From Arthrobacter sp. efr-133-R2A-120 (lineage in GTDB: Bacteria > Actinomycetota > Actinomycetes > Actinomycetales > Micrococcaceae), in assembly GCF_030209835.1 (NCBI RefSeq), contig NZ_JARVRF010000030.1:49561-113560 (forward strand): a stretch of DNA of 64,000 bases. The letters run 5' to 3'. A model generated the notes under the pieces. That model was not told where the DNA came from. It did no database searches and was given only the letters and a program-made list of their open reading frames with translations. Below are positions 25,113 through 34,878 of this stretch, one piece after another; the stretch's first letter is position 1, and the number at the start of each line of letters is the position of its first letter. A program made the translations under genes and the position numbers.

Positions 25113-27214
25113 AGCCCGGCGACCTGCGTCATGTAGTTGGCCCATTGCGGCCCGGCCAGCATGTAGCCGTCGATGGCCGTGTAGAACTTGCCGTTGATCG
25201 TGACGTTTTGTCCCGCCCGGCTCTGTCCTGCCATGGTGTCGCCGAAGAAGGACGCTGTGGCGAGCCCGGTGGTGTATCCGACCACCCAGGTGGAGCCGTT
25301 GCTGTTGTTCGTTCCCGTCTTTGCCGCGGTAGGGAACAAGTCCTGGACTTTCGGTTGAATGTAGATGCCGGATCCCCGTTTCAGGACGTCCTGGAGCACG
25401 GAGTTGACGCCGCGGGCAACCTCGGGCTTGATGGCCGGGTGGCATGAACTGGCTTGGGCGGGCAGCTTCGCGCCGGATGGATCCGTGATGCCCGTAATGG
25501 CGATCGGCCCGCAGTACGTGCCGTCATTGGCGAAAGTGGCAAAGGCGTCGGCCATCACGAGCGGCGATACCTCGGTGCCGCCGAGGAGGTTGCCCAGTTG
25601 GTGCATGTTCACGGGTGCGTTGTCCACACCACTGTGGAGACCCACGGCATCCACCACCCTCTGGATGCCGCAGAAGTCCAGTTGGGTCGCCTCGGCAAAG
25701 GTTGCGGTGTTGATCGAGTTGTAGAGTCCGTAGTTGACGGGCATTGGGCGGTAGTATCCCTCATCGTTGTTGCGGAGATCGTCCGCTGTGCCAAGGCCGG
25801 CGATCTTCTGGGCTGTGCTGTATCCGCCCAGCACCCTCCCGCAGCTGTCCCTCCAAGGGAATCCCAGTGGATAGACCCTTCGCGACGCGTCCACCACTGT
25901 GGTCATGGACTTGCCTTCGTTGAGCCACTCCGTGAAAGTGAACGGCTTCATGGCGGAACCTGGCTGGAAACCGCCGGCTCCGTTGAGGTCATTGCCGTTG
26001 GCGTCCTTGGAATCAACGTTGAAGTTCAGCTGCGTGTCGAACTTCCCGGGCTCTGGAAGGAACACTGTGTTCTGTGCCATGGCCAGGATCTTGCCTGTGC
26101 CGGGCTGCACTGAGACCAAGGATGCGCCCCATTTATCCGGGTTCGCCCCCGCCGTTGCATCGACCTGTTGCTGTGCTACTGCCTGCAGGCGGCTGTCCAA
26201 AGAGGTGGTGATGGTCAAGCCGCCGCGGTACAGAAGCTGTTCCCGGTCCGTGACGGTAGCACCGTAGGCCGGATCATTCAGGATGAGATGGGAGATGTAG
26301 TCGCAGAAGTACGCAGCCATGTTTGCGGCGGCACAGCCTTGCCTCCCGGGCGTAATGGTGAGCTTGAGGGGAGTGGCGACGGCGGCCGCGTACGCTGCTT
26401 GCTGGATCTTGTGCTGGGCGAGCATATCGGCCAATACCAGGTTGCGCCGCTTGATGGCATTGTCCGGATGGATGGAGGGGTCGTAGAAGCTGGGGCTGTT
26501 GACCAGGCCGGCGAGCAACGCCGCTTGTGGAAGGCTGAGGTCCTTGGCGGACACGCTGAAGAAGTGCTGCGCTGCGGCTTCGATGCCGTACGCGTCCCGA
26601 TTGAAGAACACGATGTTCAGGTAGCCCTCCAGGATCTGGTCCTTCGTGAATTTCTTCTCGAGTTCGACCGCGAGCTTCATTTCGCGCACCTTGTCGCCCA
26701 GGGTTTTCTGGCCGCTGAGCACCACCTGTCCGGTCTGGCCTGCCGCCAAACGGGACTCGTTCAGTACGTTGGTCACGTACTGCTGCGTCAAGGTCGACGC
26801 ACCCTCGTTGGTGCCCTTGGTGAAATTGGACGCTAACGCCCGGAGAATCCCTTGGGGGTCGATGCCGCCGTGCTCGTAGAAACGGCTGTCCTCGACGGCG
26901 ACAATCGCGTCCTTGATGTAGGGCGACATCTGGTCCAGGCTGACCTTCACCCGGTTCTCGGCATAAAAGGTGGCGATCGTCTTTCCGTCTGCGCTGAGCA
27001 CCTTGGTGGACTGTGACGGCGAGTTGACCACCAGATCACCCGGGAGGTTGTCGAAGTACTGGATCGAACCGCTCACGGCCATGCCGGCCGAGGCCACGCC
27101 CGGGACTACCAGCCCGGCGGCCAATACACCACAGACCGCACTCACCAGGAAGAATCCCAAGACCCTTCGCAGGACCCTGGCCAAACCACTTTTCGGGTTG
27201 TTTTTCCGAGCCAT
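25040..27214 (-). CDS. class A penicillin-binding protein (transglycosylase/transpeptidase)
   Basis: A 724-residue bifunctional peptidoglycan synthase. After a basic cytoplasmic tail and one membrane helix (LGFFLVSAVCGVLAAGLVVP), the GT51 transglycosylase domain (about 60-240) has EDSRFYEHGGID with the catalytic Glu, then STLTQQYVTN. The transpeptidase domain has SxxK as GSAMKPF, SxN as NSINTATF and KTG as AAKTGTNNS. No PASTA domain is present. ATG 27214 (MARKNNPKSG) is the likely start; TTG 27229 would add five residues. It makes glycan strands and cross-links outside the membrane. Confidence 0.92.
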   Translation of the reverse strand: MARKNNPKSGLARVLRRVLGFFLVSAVCGVLAAGLVVPGVASAGMAVSGSIQYFDNLPGDLVVNSPSQSTKVLSADGKTIATFYAENRVKVSLDQMSPYIKDAIVAVEDSRFYEHGGIDPQGILRALASNFTKGTNEGASTLTQQYVTNVLNESRLAAGQTGQVVLSGQKTLGDKVREMKLAVELEKKFTKDQILEGYLNIVFFNRDAYGIEAAAQHFFSVSAKDLSLPQAALLAGLVNSPSFYDPSIHPDNAIKRRNLVLADMLAQHKIQQAAYAAAVATPLKLTITPGRQGCAAANMAAYFCDYISHLILNDPAYGATVTDREQLLYRGGLTITTSLDSRLQAVAQQQVDATAGANPDKWGASLVSVQPGTGKILAMAQNTVFLPEPGKFDTQLNFNVDSKDANGNDLNGAGGFQPGSAMKPFTFTEWLNEGKSMTTVVDASRRVYPLGFPWRDSCGRVLGGYSTAQKIAGLGTADDLRNNDEGYYRPMPVNYGLYNSINTATFAEATQLDFCGIQRVVDAVGLHSGVDNAPVNMHQLGNLLGGTEVSPLVMADAFATFANDGTYCGPIAITGITDPSGAKLPAQASSCHPAIKPEVARGVNSVLQDVLKRGSGIYIQPKVQDLFPTAAKTGTNNSNGSTWVVGYTTGLATASFFGDTMAGQSRAGQNVTINGKFYTAIDGYMLAGPQWANYMTQVAGLYPTAPFPAPPASMIGTPAPSPSR

Positions 27215-27419
27215 TTTTCCAGCTATCAACCGTGCGTGATTTTAGATTACGCCGCCATTCCACCCGTCACATAGGCCCCAAAATCCGTGGCGACACGCCC
27301 GCTGCGGTTATGTTCGTCACTTCGCCCGCGCGCTGACCGTGTCCGGCGATTTTCCGGATGCATACTGAAGTTATTCGGGTGCGGTGATGGAAGGCAGGTG
27401 GCAGCCGGTGGAGACACTG

Positions 27420-27692
27420 ATGGCTGTTGTGAGGAGCGAGTACTTTCCGGCGGGAGCCGTGCTCGTGGGCGTGGTTTTGTTCTGGACAATCGGCTTGCTC
27501 GGAGGGTTGTCCTGGTTGAGCGGAGCGCAGCAGCCCCTGGCCATCCTGACGTGGTTGATCTTCATCTACGGCGTGGTTGTGCTGTCTCCCCTCGCCGGAA
27601 TCTGGGCCGCCGTGGACCTTGCCCGCCGTTGGTTGCGGAACCGCCAGGCCCGCCGGCAGCAGCTCGGATCGGCCGACGTCGAGTCCCTCTAG
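27420..27692 (+). CDS. small membrane protein, unknown function
   Basis: A 90-residue protein with two hydrophobic segments (AGAVLVGVVLFWTIGLLGGL and PLAILTWLIFIYGVVVLSPL) and a basic, Arg-rich C-terminal tail. ATG 27420 has GGTGGAG six bases upstream; GTG 27384 or ATG 27387 would give a longer form. It is divergent from the penicillin-binding protein gene and 38 bases from the dehydratase gene, with which it may be co-transcribed. I do not recognise a family. Confidence 0.6.
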   Translation: MAVVRSEYFPAGAVLVGVVLFWTIGLLGGLSWLSGAQQPLAILTWLIFIYGVVVLSPLAGIWAAVDLARRWLRNRQARRQQLGSADVESL

Positions 27693-27730
27693 CACCTGCC
27701 ATGATCCGACCGCACGGAACGAGGACTCCC

Positions 27731-28663
27731 ATGATCACACGCGTCGACGTCGATGAAGCTGCCGCCCGGATTGCGGGGAAGATCCGCCGTACGCCCGTTT
27801 TCGAGGCGGATGCCGGGACGGTGCCCGGGCAATTGTGGTTCAAATGCGAATTCATGCAGCACACGGGGACGTTCAAGGCGCGGGGTGCCTTCAACCGCGT
27901 GCTGGCTGCCCGGGAGCGCGGCGAGCTGAAGGACGATGTTGGAATCGTCGTCGCCTCAGGAGGCAATGCGGGGCTGGCGAATGCCTACGCCGCGGCGCAA
28001 CTCGGCGTGCCCGCAACCGTTTTTGTCCCCGAGACCGCACCTGCCGTGAAGGTCAAGAAACTGAAGGCCAGCGGAGCCACGGTGGTCCAGCGCGGAACGG
28101 AGTACGCCGAAGCGTTTGAGGCCGCCCTCGCCTACGCTGCGGAAACCGGCGCGGTTTACTGTCACGCCTACGATCAAGCCGAAATTGCCGCTGGCGCAGG
28201 CACGGTAGGCTCGGAACTCCTGGAACAGCTAGGAGACGTTGACACCGTTGTGGTTGCCGTTGGAGGCGGCGGGCTCATGGCGGGAATCGCGGCCGCCGTC
28301 GAAGGTCAGGCCCGGGTTGTCGGCGTCGAGCCGGACAATGCTCCGACCCTCTTTTCGGCCCTCGCTGCGGGGGCGCCGGTTGACGTTGCCGTCTCCGGGA
28401 TCGCCGCAGATTCCCTTGGCGCCCGGCAGATCGGCCGGATCGGTTTCGAGGTGGCCGTCCGTACGGGCGTCCGGACGGTCCTGGTGTCCGACGACGACAT
28501 CGCCGCGGCACGCTCCCTGCTCTGGGAGCAGTACCGGATAGTCGTGGAACATGGCGCAGCCGCCGCTTTCGCGGCCGTGAACTCCGGAGCGTATGTTCCG
28601 GCAGAGGGGGAACGCGTGGCCGTGATCCTTTGCGGCGCCAATACCGACCCCGCCACGGTCTAG
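27731..28663 (+). CDS. threonine/serine dehydratase family enzyme (PLP-dependent)
   Basis: A 310-residue fold-type II PLP enzyme. TGTFKARGAFN contains the lysine that binds PLP, SGGNAGLANAYAAAQ is the catabolic threonine dehydratase-like Asn loop, and VVVAVGGGGLMAGIAAA is the glycine-rich phosphate-binding loop. There is no C-terminal ACT regulatory domain, so it is like the short TdcB type or a serine racemase/dehydratase. It probably deaminates L-threonine or L-serine to a 2-oxoacid. ATG 27731 has AACGAGGA upstream; ATG 27701 is an alternative. Confidence 0.85.
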   Translation: MITRVDVDEAAARIAGKIRRTPVFEADAGTVPGQLWFKCEFMQHTGTFKARGAFNRVLAARERGELKDDVGIVVASGGNAGLANAYAAAQLGVPATVFVPETAPAVKVKKLKASGATVVQRGTEYAEAFEAALAYAAETGAVYCHAYDQAEIAAGAGTVGSELLEQLGDVDTVVVAVGGGGLMAGIAAAVEGQARVVGVEPDNAPTLFSALAAGAPVDVAVSGIAADSLGARQIGRIGFEVAVRTGVRTVLVSDDDIAAARSLLWEQYRIVVEHGAAAAFAAVNSGAYVPAEGERVAVILCGANTDPATV

Positions 28664-28754
28664 GCAGCGTGGCCCTGCCGCGAGCGCTCGGCAGTTGCTA
28701 AGCTCTAGCCACAATGCCGGGGCACGCAAAACCGCTTCACGATCGGACAGTGGC

Positions 28755-29339
28755 ATGACGCGATTGATCATCATGGGCCCTCCTGGCTCGGGCAAGGGTA
28801 CCCAGGCTGAGCACATCGCCGCGCATTTCGGTATACCTGCGATTTCCACCGGAGACATCTTCCGCGCGCACGTCGGCGGCAGGACGGAACTCGGAGCCGA
28901 AGCCAGCAAGTACATGGACAGCGGCGAGTTCGTGCCGGATCACGTCACCAATGCCATGATCCGGCAGCGGCTTGGCAACGCCGATGTCCTGGCAGGATTC
29001 CTCCTGGACGGATATCCCCGCACGACGGCGCAGATCGAGGCATTGGACGGCATTCTTGCCGGCAACCGGCAGCAGCTGGATGCCGTCGTCGAACTAACGG
29101 TCGACGACGACGAGCTGGTGGCGCGAATGCTCCGCCGGGCGCAGGAACAGGGCCGCAGCGATGACACGGCGCCAGTGATACGGCGTCGCCTGGAGCTCTA
29201 TCGCAACGAGACGCAGGCCGTGGTTGAGCGATACTCCGAGCGCGGAATCGTGCTGGCCGTAGATGGTTCCGGCCAGCGGGAGGAGATCACGGCCAAGGCC
29301 ATAGCCGCTATTGAATCAGCACTAGGAAAGGGACTGTGA
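28755..29339 (+). CDS. adk: adenylate kinase, stand-alone copy
   Basis: A 194-residue nucleoside monophosphate kinase. GPPGSGKGTQ is the P loop, STGDIFRAHV the NMP-binding segment, and FLLDGYPRTTAQ the adenylate kinase signature. The LID region is short (RAQEQGRSDDTAPVIRRRLE), without the zinc-binding cysteines. In actinobacteria the main adk usually lies in the ribosomal protein operon after secY; this copy is instead coupled to a glycoside hydrolase gene, whose GTG start overlaps its stop. It is therefore probably a second adenylate kinase paralogue. Confidence 0.88.
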   Translation: MTRLIIMGPPGSGKGTQAEHIAAHFGIPAISTGDIFRAHVGGRTELGAEASKYMDSGEFVPDHVTNAMIRQRLGNADVLAGFLLDGYPRTTAQIEALDGILAGNRQQLDAVVELTVDDDELVARMLRRAQEQGRSDDTAPVIRRRLELYRNETQAVVERYSERGIVLAVDGSGQREEITAKAIAAIESALGKGL

Positions 29340-31213
29340 ACGGTCAACCGCCTACCGGCCAGAGGATCGAAGACTATGCAATGATCGGGGACCTGCACAC
29401 CGCGGCCCTGGTCAGCACGGCGGGCTCCATAGACTGGCTGTGCCTCCCACGTTTCGATTCGCCTGCGTGCTTCGCCGCGCTCCTGGATTCCCCTCAAGCC
29501 GGGCGCTGGCTCTTGGCGCCTGAAGCCGGGGGAATCTGCACGCGCCGCCAGTACCGGGACGGAACCCTCATCCTGGAAACGGACTGGGAAACCAAAGAAG
29601 GACACGTCCGGGTCATCGACTTCATGCCGCCGCGCGACGCCGTCGCGGACATCGTGCGGGTGGTTGAAGGGATCCGCGGGACGGTCAAGATGCGCGGGGA
29701 GCTGATCCTGAGGTTCGACTACGGACACGTGGTGCCGTGGGTGCGGCGCGACAGGCACGGCCTCCGCGCGGTTGCCGGTCCGGACTCCGTCTACCTCAAG
29801 ACCCCGGCACCGTTGGTAGGCAAGGACTTCACCACGGTCAGCGAGTTCACGGTGAACGCCGGTGACCACGTGCCCTTCGTCCTGACTTGGGCGCCCAGCC
29901 ACGAACGGCGGCCCCGCACCGTCGAGGCAGATATCGCCCTGGACGACACGGCAGCATTCTGGACGGATTGGTCCAAGCGTTGCAACGTCCGGGGGCCTTA
30001 CCGGAAAGCCGTTCAGCGTTCCTTGATCACGCTGAAGGCCCTCACCTATGCGCCAACCGGGGGCATTGTTGCCGCGGCCACTACCTCGCTGCCCGAGCAG
30101 ATCGGCGGGCCCCGGAACTGGGACTACCGCTATTGCTGGCTCCGTGATGCCACGCTGACGCTTCAAGCCTTCCTGGCCGCAGGCTATACCGAGGAGGCCG
30201 CCGCGTGGCGGGACTGGCTCCTGCGCGCTGTGGCAGGCGACCCGGCCGACCTCCAGATCATGTACAGCCTGCATGGCCACCGGCGATTGCCGGAGACGGA
30301 ACTGACCTGGCTTTCGGGATACCAGGGTTCGACGCCGGTGCGCATCGGGAATGCGGCGGCCGAGCAGCTCCAGCTGGACGTCTGGGGAGAAGTCCTGGAC
30401 TGCCTGTCACTGACCCGTGCATCGCTGATGACCATCGGCGATGAGTCCTGGGCTATCCAGACTGCCCTGATGCGCCACCTTGAGAGCACCTGGGACCAGC
30501 CGGACAACGGGCTCTGGGAAGTACGCGGCCCGCGGCGCCACTTCGTGCACTCAAAGGTGATGGCCTGGGTCGCGGCTGACCGCATGGTCCGGGGAATCCG
30601 TGAGTCCGGGATGCCCGGTCCACTGGATCGCTGGGAAGCTCTGCGGGACACCATCCATGACGAAGTCATGACCCACGGATTCGACGCGGACCGCAATACT
30701 TTTGTCCAGTCGTACGGGAGCAAGGAGTTGGACGCGAGCCTTCTCCTGATCCCCAAGGTGGGCTTCCTGCCGCACGACGATCCGCGCGTCATCGGCACCA
30801 TCGACGCCATCCAGCGCGAGCTGACGGAAGACGGCTTCGTGTTGCGCTACCGTCCGGAAGACAGCGACGACGGACTGCCGGGCGGGGAGGGCGTCTTCCT
30901 TGCGTGTTCCTTCTGGATGGTGGACGCACTCTTGGGGGCCGGGCGCCGTGCGGAGGCGACGGCCCTCTTCGAGAGGCTCCTGGCTCTGCGCAATGATGTG
31001 GGCCTGCTGAGCGAAGAATGGGACGCACACGCGGGCCGCCAACTCGGCAATATGCCCCAGGCATTCAGCCATTTCGGTTTGGTGCTCAGTGCCTTGCAAC
31101 TTCACCACGGCAAAGCGCACCACAGCAACGTCCCGATCGGCGGGGTCCCGCCGTCGGGCTCTTCGGCGGAGGCATCGGAGTCGTCGTCAGCCTCAGGGGC
31201 GGGCTTGACCTGA
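29336..31213 (+). CDS. glycoside hydrolase family 15 protein (glucoamylase/trehalase-like)
   Basis: A 625-residue GH15 enzyme of the bacterial trehalase/glucoamylase-like type. The N-terminal IEDYAMIGDLHTAALVSTAG with SIDWLCLPRFDSPACFAALL is the standard family start. GGPRNWDYRYCWLRDATLTL and the later region LLSEEWDAHAGRQLGNMPQAF carry the conserved acidic residues. No signal peptide is seen, so it is cytoplasmic, as for actinobacterial GH15 trehalases. A Ser/Glu-rich tail follows. The start GTG 29336 overlaps the adenylate kinase stop by 4 bases, and the 3' end overlaps the convergent MprF-like gene by 21 bases. Confidence 0.9.
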   Translation: MNGQPPTGQRIEDYAMIGDLHTAALVSTAGSIDWLCLPRFDSPACFAALLDSPQAGRWLLAPEAGGICTRRQYRDGTLILETDWETKEGHVRVIDFMPPRDAVADIVRVVEGIRGTVKMRGELILRFDYGHVVPWVRRDRHGLRAVAGPDSVYLKTPAPLVGKDFTTVSEFTVNAGDHVPFVLTWAPSHERRPRTVEADIALDDTAAFWTDWSKRCNVRGPYRKAVQRSLITLKALTYAPTGGIVAAATTSLPEQIGGPRNWDYRYCWLRDATLTLQAFLAAGYTEEAAAWRDWLLRAVAGDPADLQIMYSLHGHRRLPETELTWLSGYQGSTPVRIGNAAAEQLQLDVWGEVLDCLSLTRASLMTIGDESWAIQTALMRHLESTWDQPDNGLWEVRGPRRHFVHSKVMAWVAADRMVRGIRESGMPGPLDRWEALRDTIHDEVMTHGFDADRNTFVQSYGSKELDASLLLIPKVGFLPHDDPRVIGTIDAIQRELTEDGFVLRYRPEDSDDGLPGGEGVFLACSFWMVDALLGAGRRAEATALFERLLALRNDVGLLSEEWDAHAGRQLGNMPQAFSHFGLVLSALQLHHGKAHHSNVPIGGVPPSGSSAEASESSSASGAGLT

Positions 31214-33802
31214 GGTTCCGGAGCGCTTGGGCCAGCGGAAGATCCGGCCTGCCAACGCCAGCCCCGCGCCGAGGTTGAGCATTGGCAGGTAGGCCCGCGC
31301 CACTGCGGTCCCAACGGCAGGCAGGGAAGCCGCATCGGGGTAGAGCATGTAGAGGGGCTCGTACCGGGGCCGGAATTTTGCCTTGAACGCCAGGAGTGAC
31401 CTGAACCCGTATACCGGTTCCAAAGTAGCGCCCAACCAGTCGAGCAAGCGGTCGAGGCTGCCGGGCGGCCGGGATCGTGGCCTTGGGCGTGGCATCTCGG
31501 AAGGATCCTCTTCGACCCGTGCCAGGGGTGCTCCGGAAAGGCTCACGAATTCGCATCCTTCATCCTTGAGGCTGAGGGCCGCGGATGCGATGAGGAATTC
31601 GATGCTGGCACGGAATCCACCGCTGCGGCGCCGCATGAAATCCAGGGTCCAGCCCACGATGTGCCCGTTGCGGTATACGGGCAACCAAGATGTGACTGCG
31701 TGGACTGTGTGGCGCTTGTCGATTGCAAGCAGGCAGCGCACCTCGGGGTCGTCGAGCTCGTCAAGGCTGCCCAAGGTAAAGCCCATTTCGGGCATGCTCC
31801 TGTCTGCCACCCATTCTTCGGAGATTTCCTCGATCTGGACCTGGACTGAGAAGGGGGCCGAGGCGTAACTCGTCCATTCGTAGCGGATGCCGGCCTTCGA
31901 AGCATTGTTCAACGCCGTGCGGATGTCCTGGAACTTCTTTCCCTTGAAGGAGACCGAATGCAATGGCAGGACCGTTTCCTGGGCTACCTGTGCAGAGCTC
32001 CATCCGGAGGAATCCGCGTGGTCGCGCAATTCCTGGGGCACGGAGTAGAAACACGGTGTCCACCCATTGCCCCTGCAATAACGGGCAAATTCTTCGAAGA
32101 CGGCGGCCATCTCGGATTTGGGTCCCACCGGGCCGCCGAGCGTGAGCGCAACCCCTGTGCTGACCCGGTACGCAACAAAGGACTCCCCGGAAGAGGAGAA
32201 CCAGTACATGTTTCCCGGCCATGTGGTCATCCAGGACAGTGAGCTTCCCTCCCACGTCTTGATGACTTTCCGGGCATGCTCCGTGCTGGCGTCGTGCCGG
32301 GTGTGGGCCTGGTGGAGGAAAGTCCTGAAGATCAGGACGCCCGCGACGGCCCAAAAGACGACCCCGACGCCTTCGTACACGAGAACGGCGGCCGTGCCTT
32401 GGGGGAAGATGGCCGGGGGCACGTCCAGGACGAAGCCCAGCGGGAGGAAGCGGTCAGGGACATCCGCCAGCAGATCCGGCAGACTTGGAACAGGGGAGAA
32501 ATCCTGGGCCAGGAAGAAGCCGGCTCCGACATAGACGACACTGAGCACAGCCGCCACCGCAAGTACCCGGACCGCGAGGCGCCGGTAGGTCCCCTTCGGC
32601 GCCTGGACATGAAACAGCCGCCGGGTCGCGAGCAGAATGATGGTCAGCGCAAGAGGCAGGAGCAGCGGCAGGGCCAGGGTGAACGGTTGCGAGGAAGCCG
32701 ATCCTTCGATCGCGACAATCCCCTCGCTCGCACCGGTATCCGAAGTAGTTCGCTGCAAGACTCCAGCGAGTGCGATTCCGGCCAGAGCGGAAAGGCCCAC
32801 CTGGATCAAAAGGGTCCCTACCCAGGCAAAACGCCGTCCCCGGCGGAGGCCCTCAGCAAGCAACAGCAGGAGGAAAGACGGAAGGATGGCCATGAAGATC
32901 CCGCCGGCGCCGGCGCGCAACTGCAACTGGGCGACGGCACAGTCCTTCGCCTGCGCCGGATCCGAGCAGAGGCTCTGCAGTGTTTGGGGATCGACGGGCT
33001 GGATGTTGGTGAACAGGAAACGCAGGATGGACAACGGTCCCACCGCATGCGGGATAAGGCCGGCGACTACCGGACCGATCGCCGATACAGCAATGAGCAG
33101 CGAAAGCAGCACACGCCCTTCGTGCCGGGAACTGACCGGACGCGCAAACCGCGGCCGGCGCCCCATCAGCAGAGGCCCGAGAACCGTGCCCGCACCTGCG
33201 GCGCCGAGCCTCACCAGGTCCGCAAACCCTCCGCTGTACAGGGCCAGGAGCAGCAACAAGGCGAAGACGACCAGCCGGATCCGGCGCCTCCACAGGGTTG
33301 CCATGGACGCAGTTCCCGCCATGGCGGTACCGATGATGAATGCGCTCGGACCGAAGAAGAGGTGGCTGCCTATCTCCTCTGTCCAGTTACCAAGCAAGCC
33401 TTGGGCCAAGGCAAGGAATCCCAGGGCAATGCCAACGCCCAGAATCTGGCTGGAAACAGCAGCAATTGCGTACGCCCGCCGTCCCATTCGCCGTTCCAAA
33501 GGCACGCCCAGCAGCAGCACCAATGCAGAATCCAGGACGTAGCCCGTCAGGTCCCTGGCCCAGGCTGCGGACGCCACTGCGGCCCACCAGTGATCTGGAA
33601 GAGAGCGCGGGGTCAGTGCGACGTTGAGCCGCCATTGCGCGTCCGGTCCCGTGGCCAGACTCGAGGTCAGCGCTCCCAATCCCCAGAAAACGATGACAAA
33701 ACCCAACGTGAGCTGCACCGAGCGCAGCCATCCCGTCCAAGATCGCCGCAAACGGACGTCGGGGACGGACGGGGTTCCCGGCTCGGGCGCCGGTGCGTGC
33801 AC
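31193..33802 (-). CDS. MprF-like lysyltransferase/flippase (DUF2156)
   Basis: An 869-residue membrane protein. The N-terminal half has about twelve hydrophobic segments. The C-terminal third (about residues 520-830) is the cytoplasmic DUF2156 phosphatidylglycerol lysyltransferase-like GNAT fold: TWPGNMYWFSSSGESFVAYR, ALTLGGPVGP, and FMRRRSGGFRASIEFLIASA, with GCEFVSLSGAPLA near its end. Such proteins transfer lysine or alanine from tRNA to membrane lipid and flip it, giving resistance to cationic peptides. Gene start is GTG 33802 after AGGAA. It is convergent with the GH15 gene. Confidence 0.88.
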   Translation of the reverse strand: MHAPAPEPGTPSVPDVRLRRSWTGWLRSVQLTLGFVIVFWGLGALTSSLATGPDAQWRLNVALTPRSLPDHWWAAVASAAWARDLTGYVLDSALVLLLGVPLERRMGRRAYAIAAVSSQILGVGIALGFLALAQGLLGNWTEEIGSHLFFGPSAFIIGTAMAGTASMATLWRRRIRLVVFALLLLLALYSGGFADLVRLGAAGAGTVLGPLLMGRRPRFARPVSSRHEGRVLLSLLIAVSAIGPVVAGLIPHAVGPLSILRFLFTNIQPVDPQTLQSLCSDPAQAKDCAVAQLQLRAGAGGIFMAILPSFLLLLLAEGLRRGRRFAWVGTLLIQVGLSALAGIALAGVLQRTTSDTGASEGIVAIEGSASSQPFTLALPLLLPLALTIILLATRRLFHVQAPKGTYRRLAVRVLAVAAVLSVVYVGAGFFLAQDFSPVPSLPDLLADVPDRFLPLGFVLDVPPAIFPQGTAAVLVYEGVGVVFWAVAGVLIFRTFLHQAHTRHDASTEHARKVIKTWEGSSLSWMTTWPGNMYWFSSSGESFVAYRVSTGVALTLGGPVGPKSEMAAVFEEFARYCRGNGWTPCFYSVPQELRDHADSSGWSSAQVAQETVLPLHSVSFKGKKFQDIRTALNNASKAGIRYEWTSYASAPFSVQVQIEEISEEWVADRSMPEMGFTLGSLDELDDPEVRCLLAIDKRHTVHAVTSWLPVYRNGHIVGWTLDFMRRRSGGFRASIEFLIASAALSLKDEGCEFVSLSGAPLARVEEDPSEMPRPRPRSRPPGSLDRLLDWLGATLEPVYGFRSLLAFKAKFRPRYEPLYMLYPDAASLPAVGTAVARAYLPMLNLGAGLALAGRIFRWPKRSGTSGQARP

Positions 33803-34023
33803 GGAGTTCCTATCTGTGCGTCGGAAGGATGGGTGCGAAATGAAATTCTTTCACACCGGCCGTCCGAGCAGGATAATTCCGACGTCGTCGCCACCTTCCC
33901 CGTTCCGATCCAATAGACTCCGACGTAGGCAGGCTGCCGGCTCGTTCCGTCACCGGCCTTTGGGCAATGGAAAGTTGCTTCTGCAACGCTCTAACGAAGA
34001 GAAAGCACGCTCGGGACAGGACG

Positions 34024-34878
34024 ATGGACAAACCTCGCATATTCCGCTTCGCCGTCGCCGTTGTAGCCGCTGCTGCGGTCCTGGCCGGCTGTGCACAAGC
34101 GCCCGCCGTACCTGCCGACCCGTCCAGCGGGAACCCGACGGCGGCCCCGATCGCGCCCTCCGGGAGTCCGGCGGCAGCGGCCCAGGGCCCCAAGAAACCC
34201 GATTCCGGGCAGGATCCGTCAAAGCTTCCCGTGGGGTCCTTGTACAAGAACCCGGGCAACAACCGGAACGAAATCATCCTCGAGGACATCCGGCATACGG
34301 CTGTCCTCATTGGTGACTCCCAGTCGGAGCCACCGGGCTCATGGCCACGCGTGGCTTTGGGTTCCCTTGGTTACAAGGTGTACTCCGTGGCCCGCGGCGG
34401 TACAGGATACGTGGCCGCGACGAAGGCCAGTGGCAACTACATCGATGCGCTGCAACGTGGAGACTGGGTCCTGCCGTACGGGACCCCGCCGCTGATCATT
34501 GTCGAAGGTGGTGGCAACGACGCCTCCCGCAACGCCAGCGACGAGCAGATCACGGTCAACGCTAACAGGCTGCTTGCCGCCCTCAAAAAGAGGTACCCGC
34601 AGGCGAAGATCGCGATGATCGGAACCCTCGCCAGGGGCGCCAACGCCGGCGGGGGCCGGCGTACGCAGGTTGACACTTTGCTGGGCAACATCGCGGCAAA
34701 AGCCGGAACGACATTCTTCAGCGTGGGCGACTGGGTCAGCAAATATCAGCTTGCCGGGGACTTGGTAGACGGCGTGCACCTGAACGCTGCCGGGCATGCC
34801 AAGCTGGGCGGTGTCCTGGCAGCGGACATGGCCGCGGCGGGCCTTCGTCCGCAGCCGGATCAGGGGAGTGCCTCATGA
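34024..34878 (+). CDS. SGNH/GDSL hydrolase lipoprotein
   Basis: A 284-residue exported SGNH hydrolase. The signal peptide ends in lipobox LAGC, followed by an Ala/Pro-rich linker. The nucleophile serine is in AVLIGDSQSEPPGSW, the Asn block is IIVEGGGNDAS and the C-terminal Asp-His pair is DGVHLNAAGHAK. It may deacylate a cell-surface polymer or lipid. The next gene (epimerase) starts inside its stop as ATGA, so the two are coupled. Start ATG 34024 has AGGA upstream. Confidence 0.85.
   Translation: MDKPRIFRFAVAVVAAAAVLAGCAQAPAVPADPSSGNPTAAPIAPSGSPAAAAQGPKKPDSGQDPSKLPVGSLYKNPGNNRNEIILEDIRHTAVLIGDSQSEPPGSWPRVALGSLGYKVYSVARGGTGYVAATKASGNYIDALQRGDWVLPYGTPPLIIVEGGGNDASRNASDEQITVNANRLLAALKKRYPQAKIAMIGTLARGANAGGGRRTQVDTLLGNIAAKAGTTFFSVGDWVSKYQLAGDLVDGVHLNAAGHAKLGGVLAADMAAAGLRPQPDQGSAS

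Noticed and set aside
27287..27730. Upstream extension of the dehydratase frame
   Set aside because: It overlaps the small membrane protein in another frame and has no family similarity; the family starts at ATG 27731.
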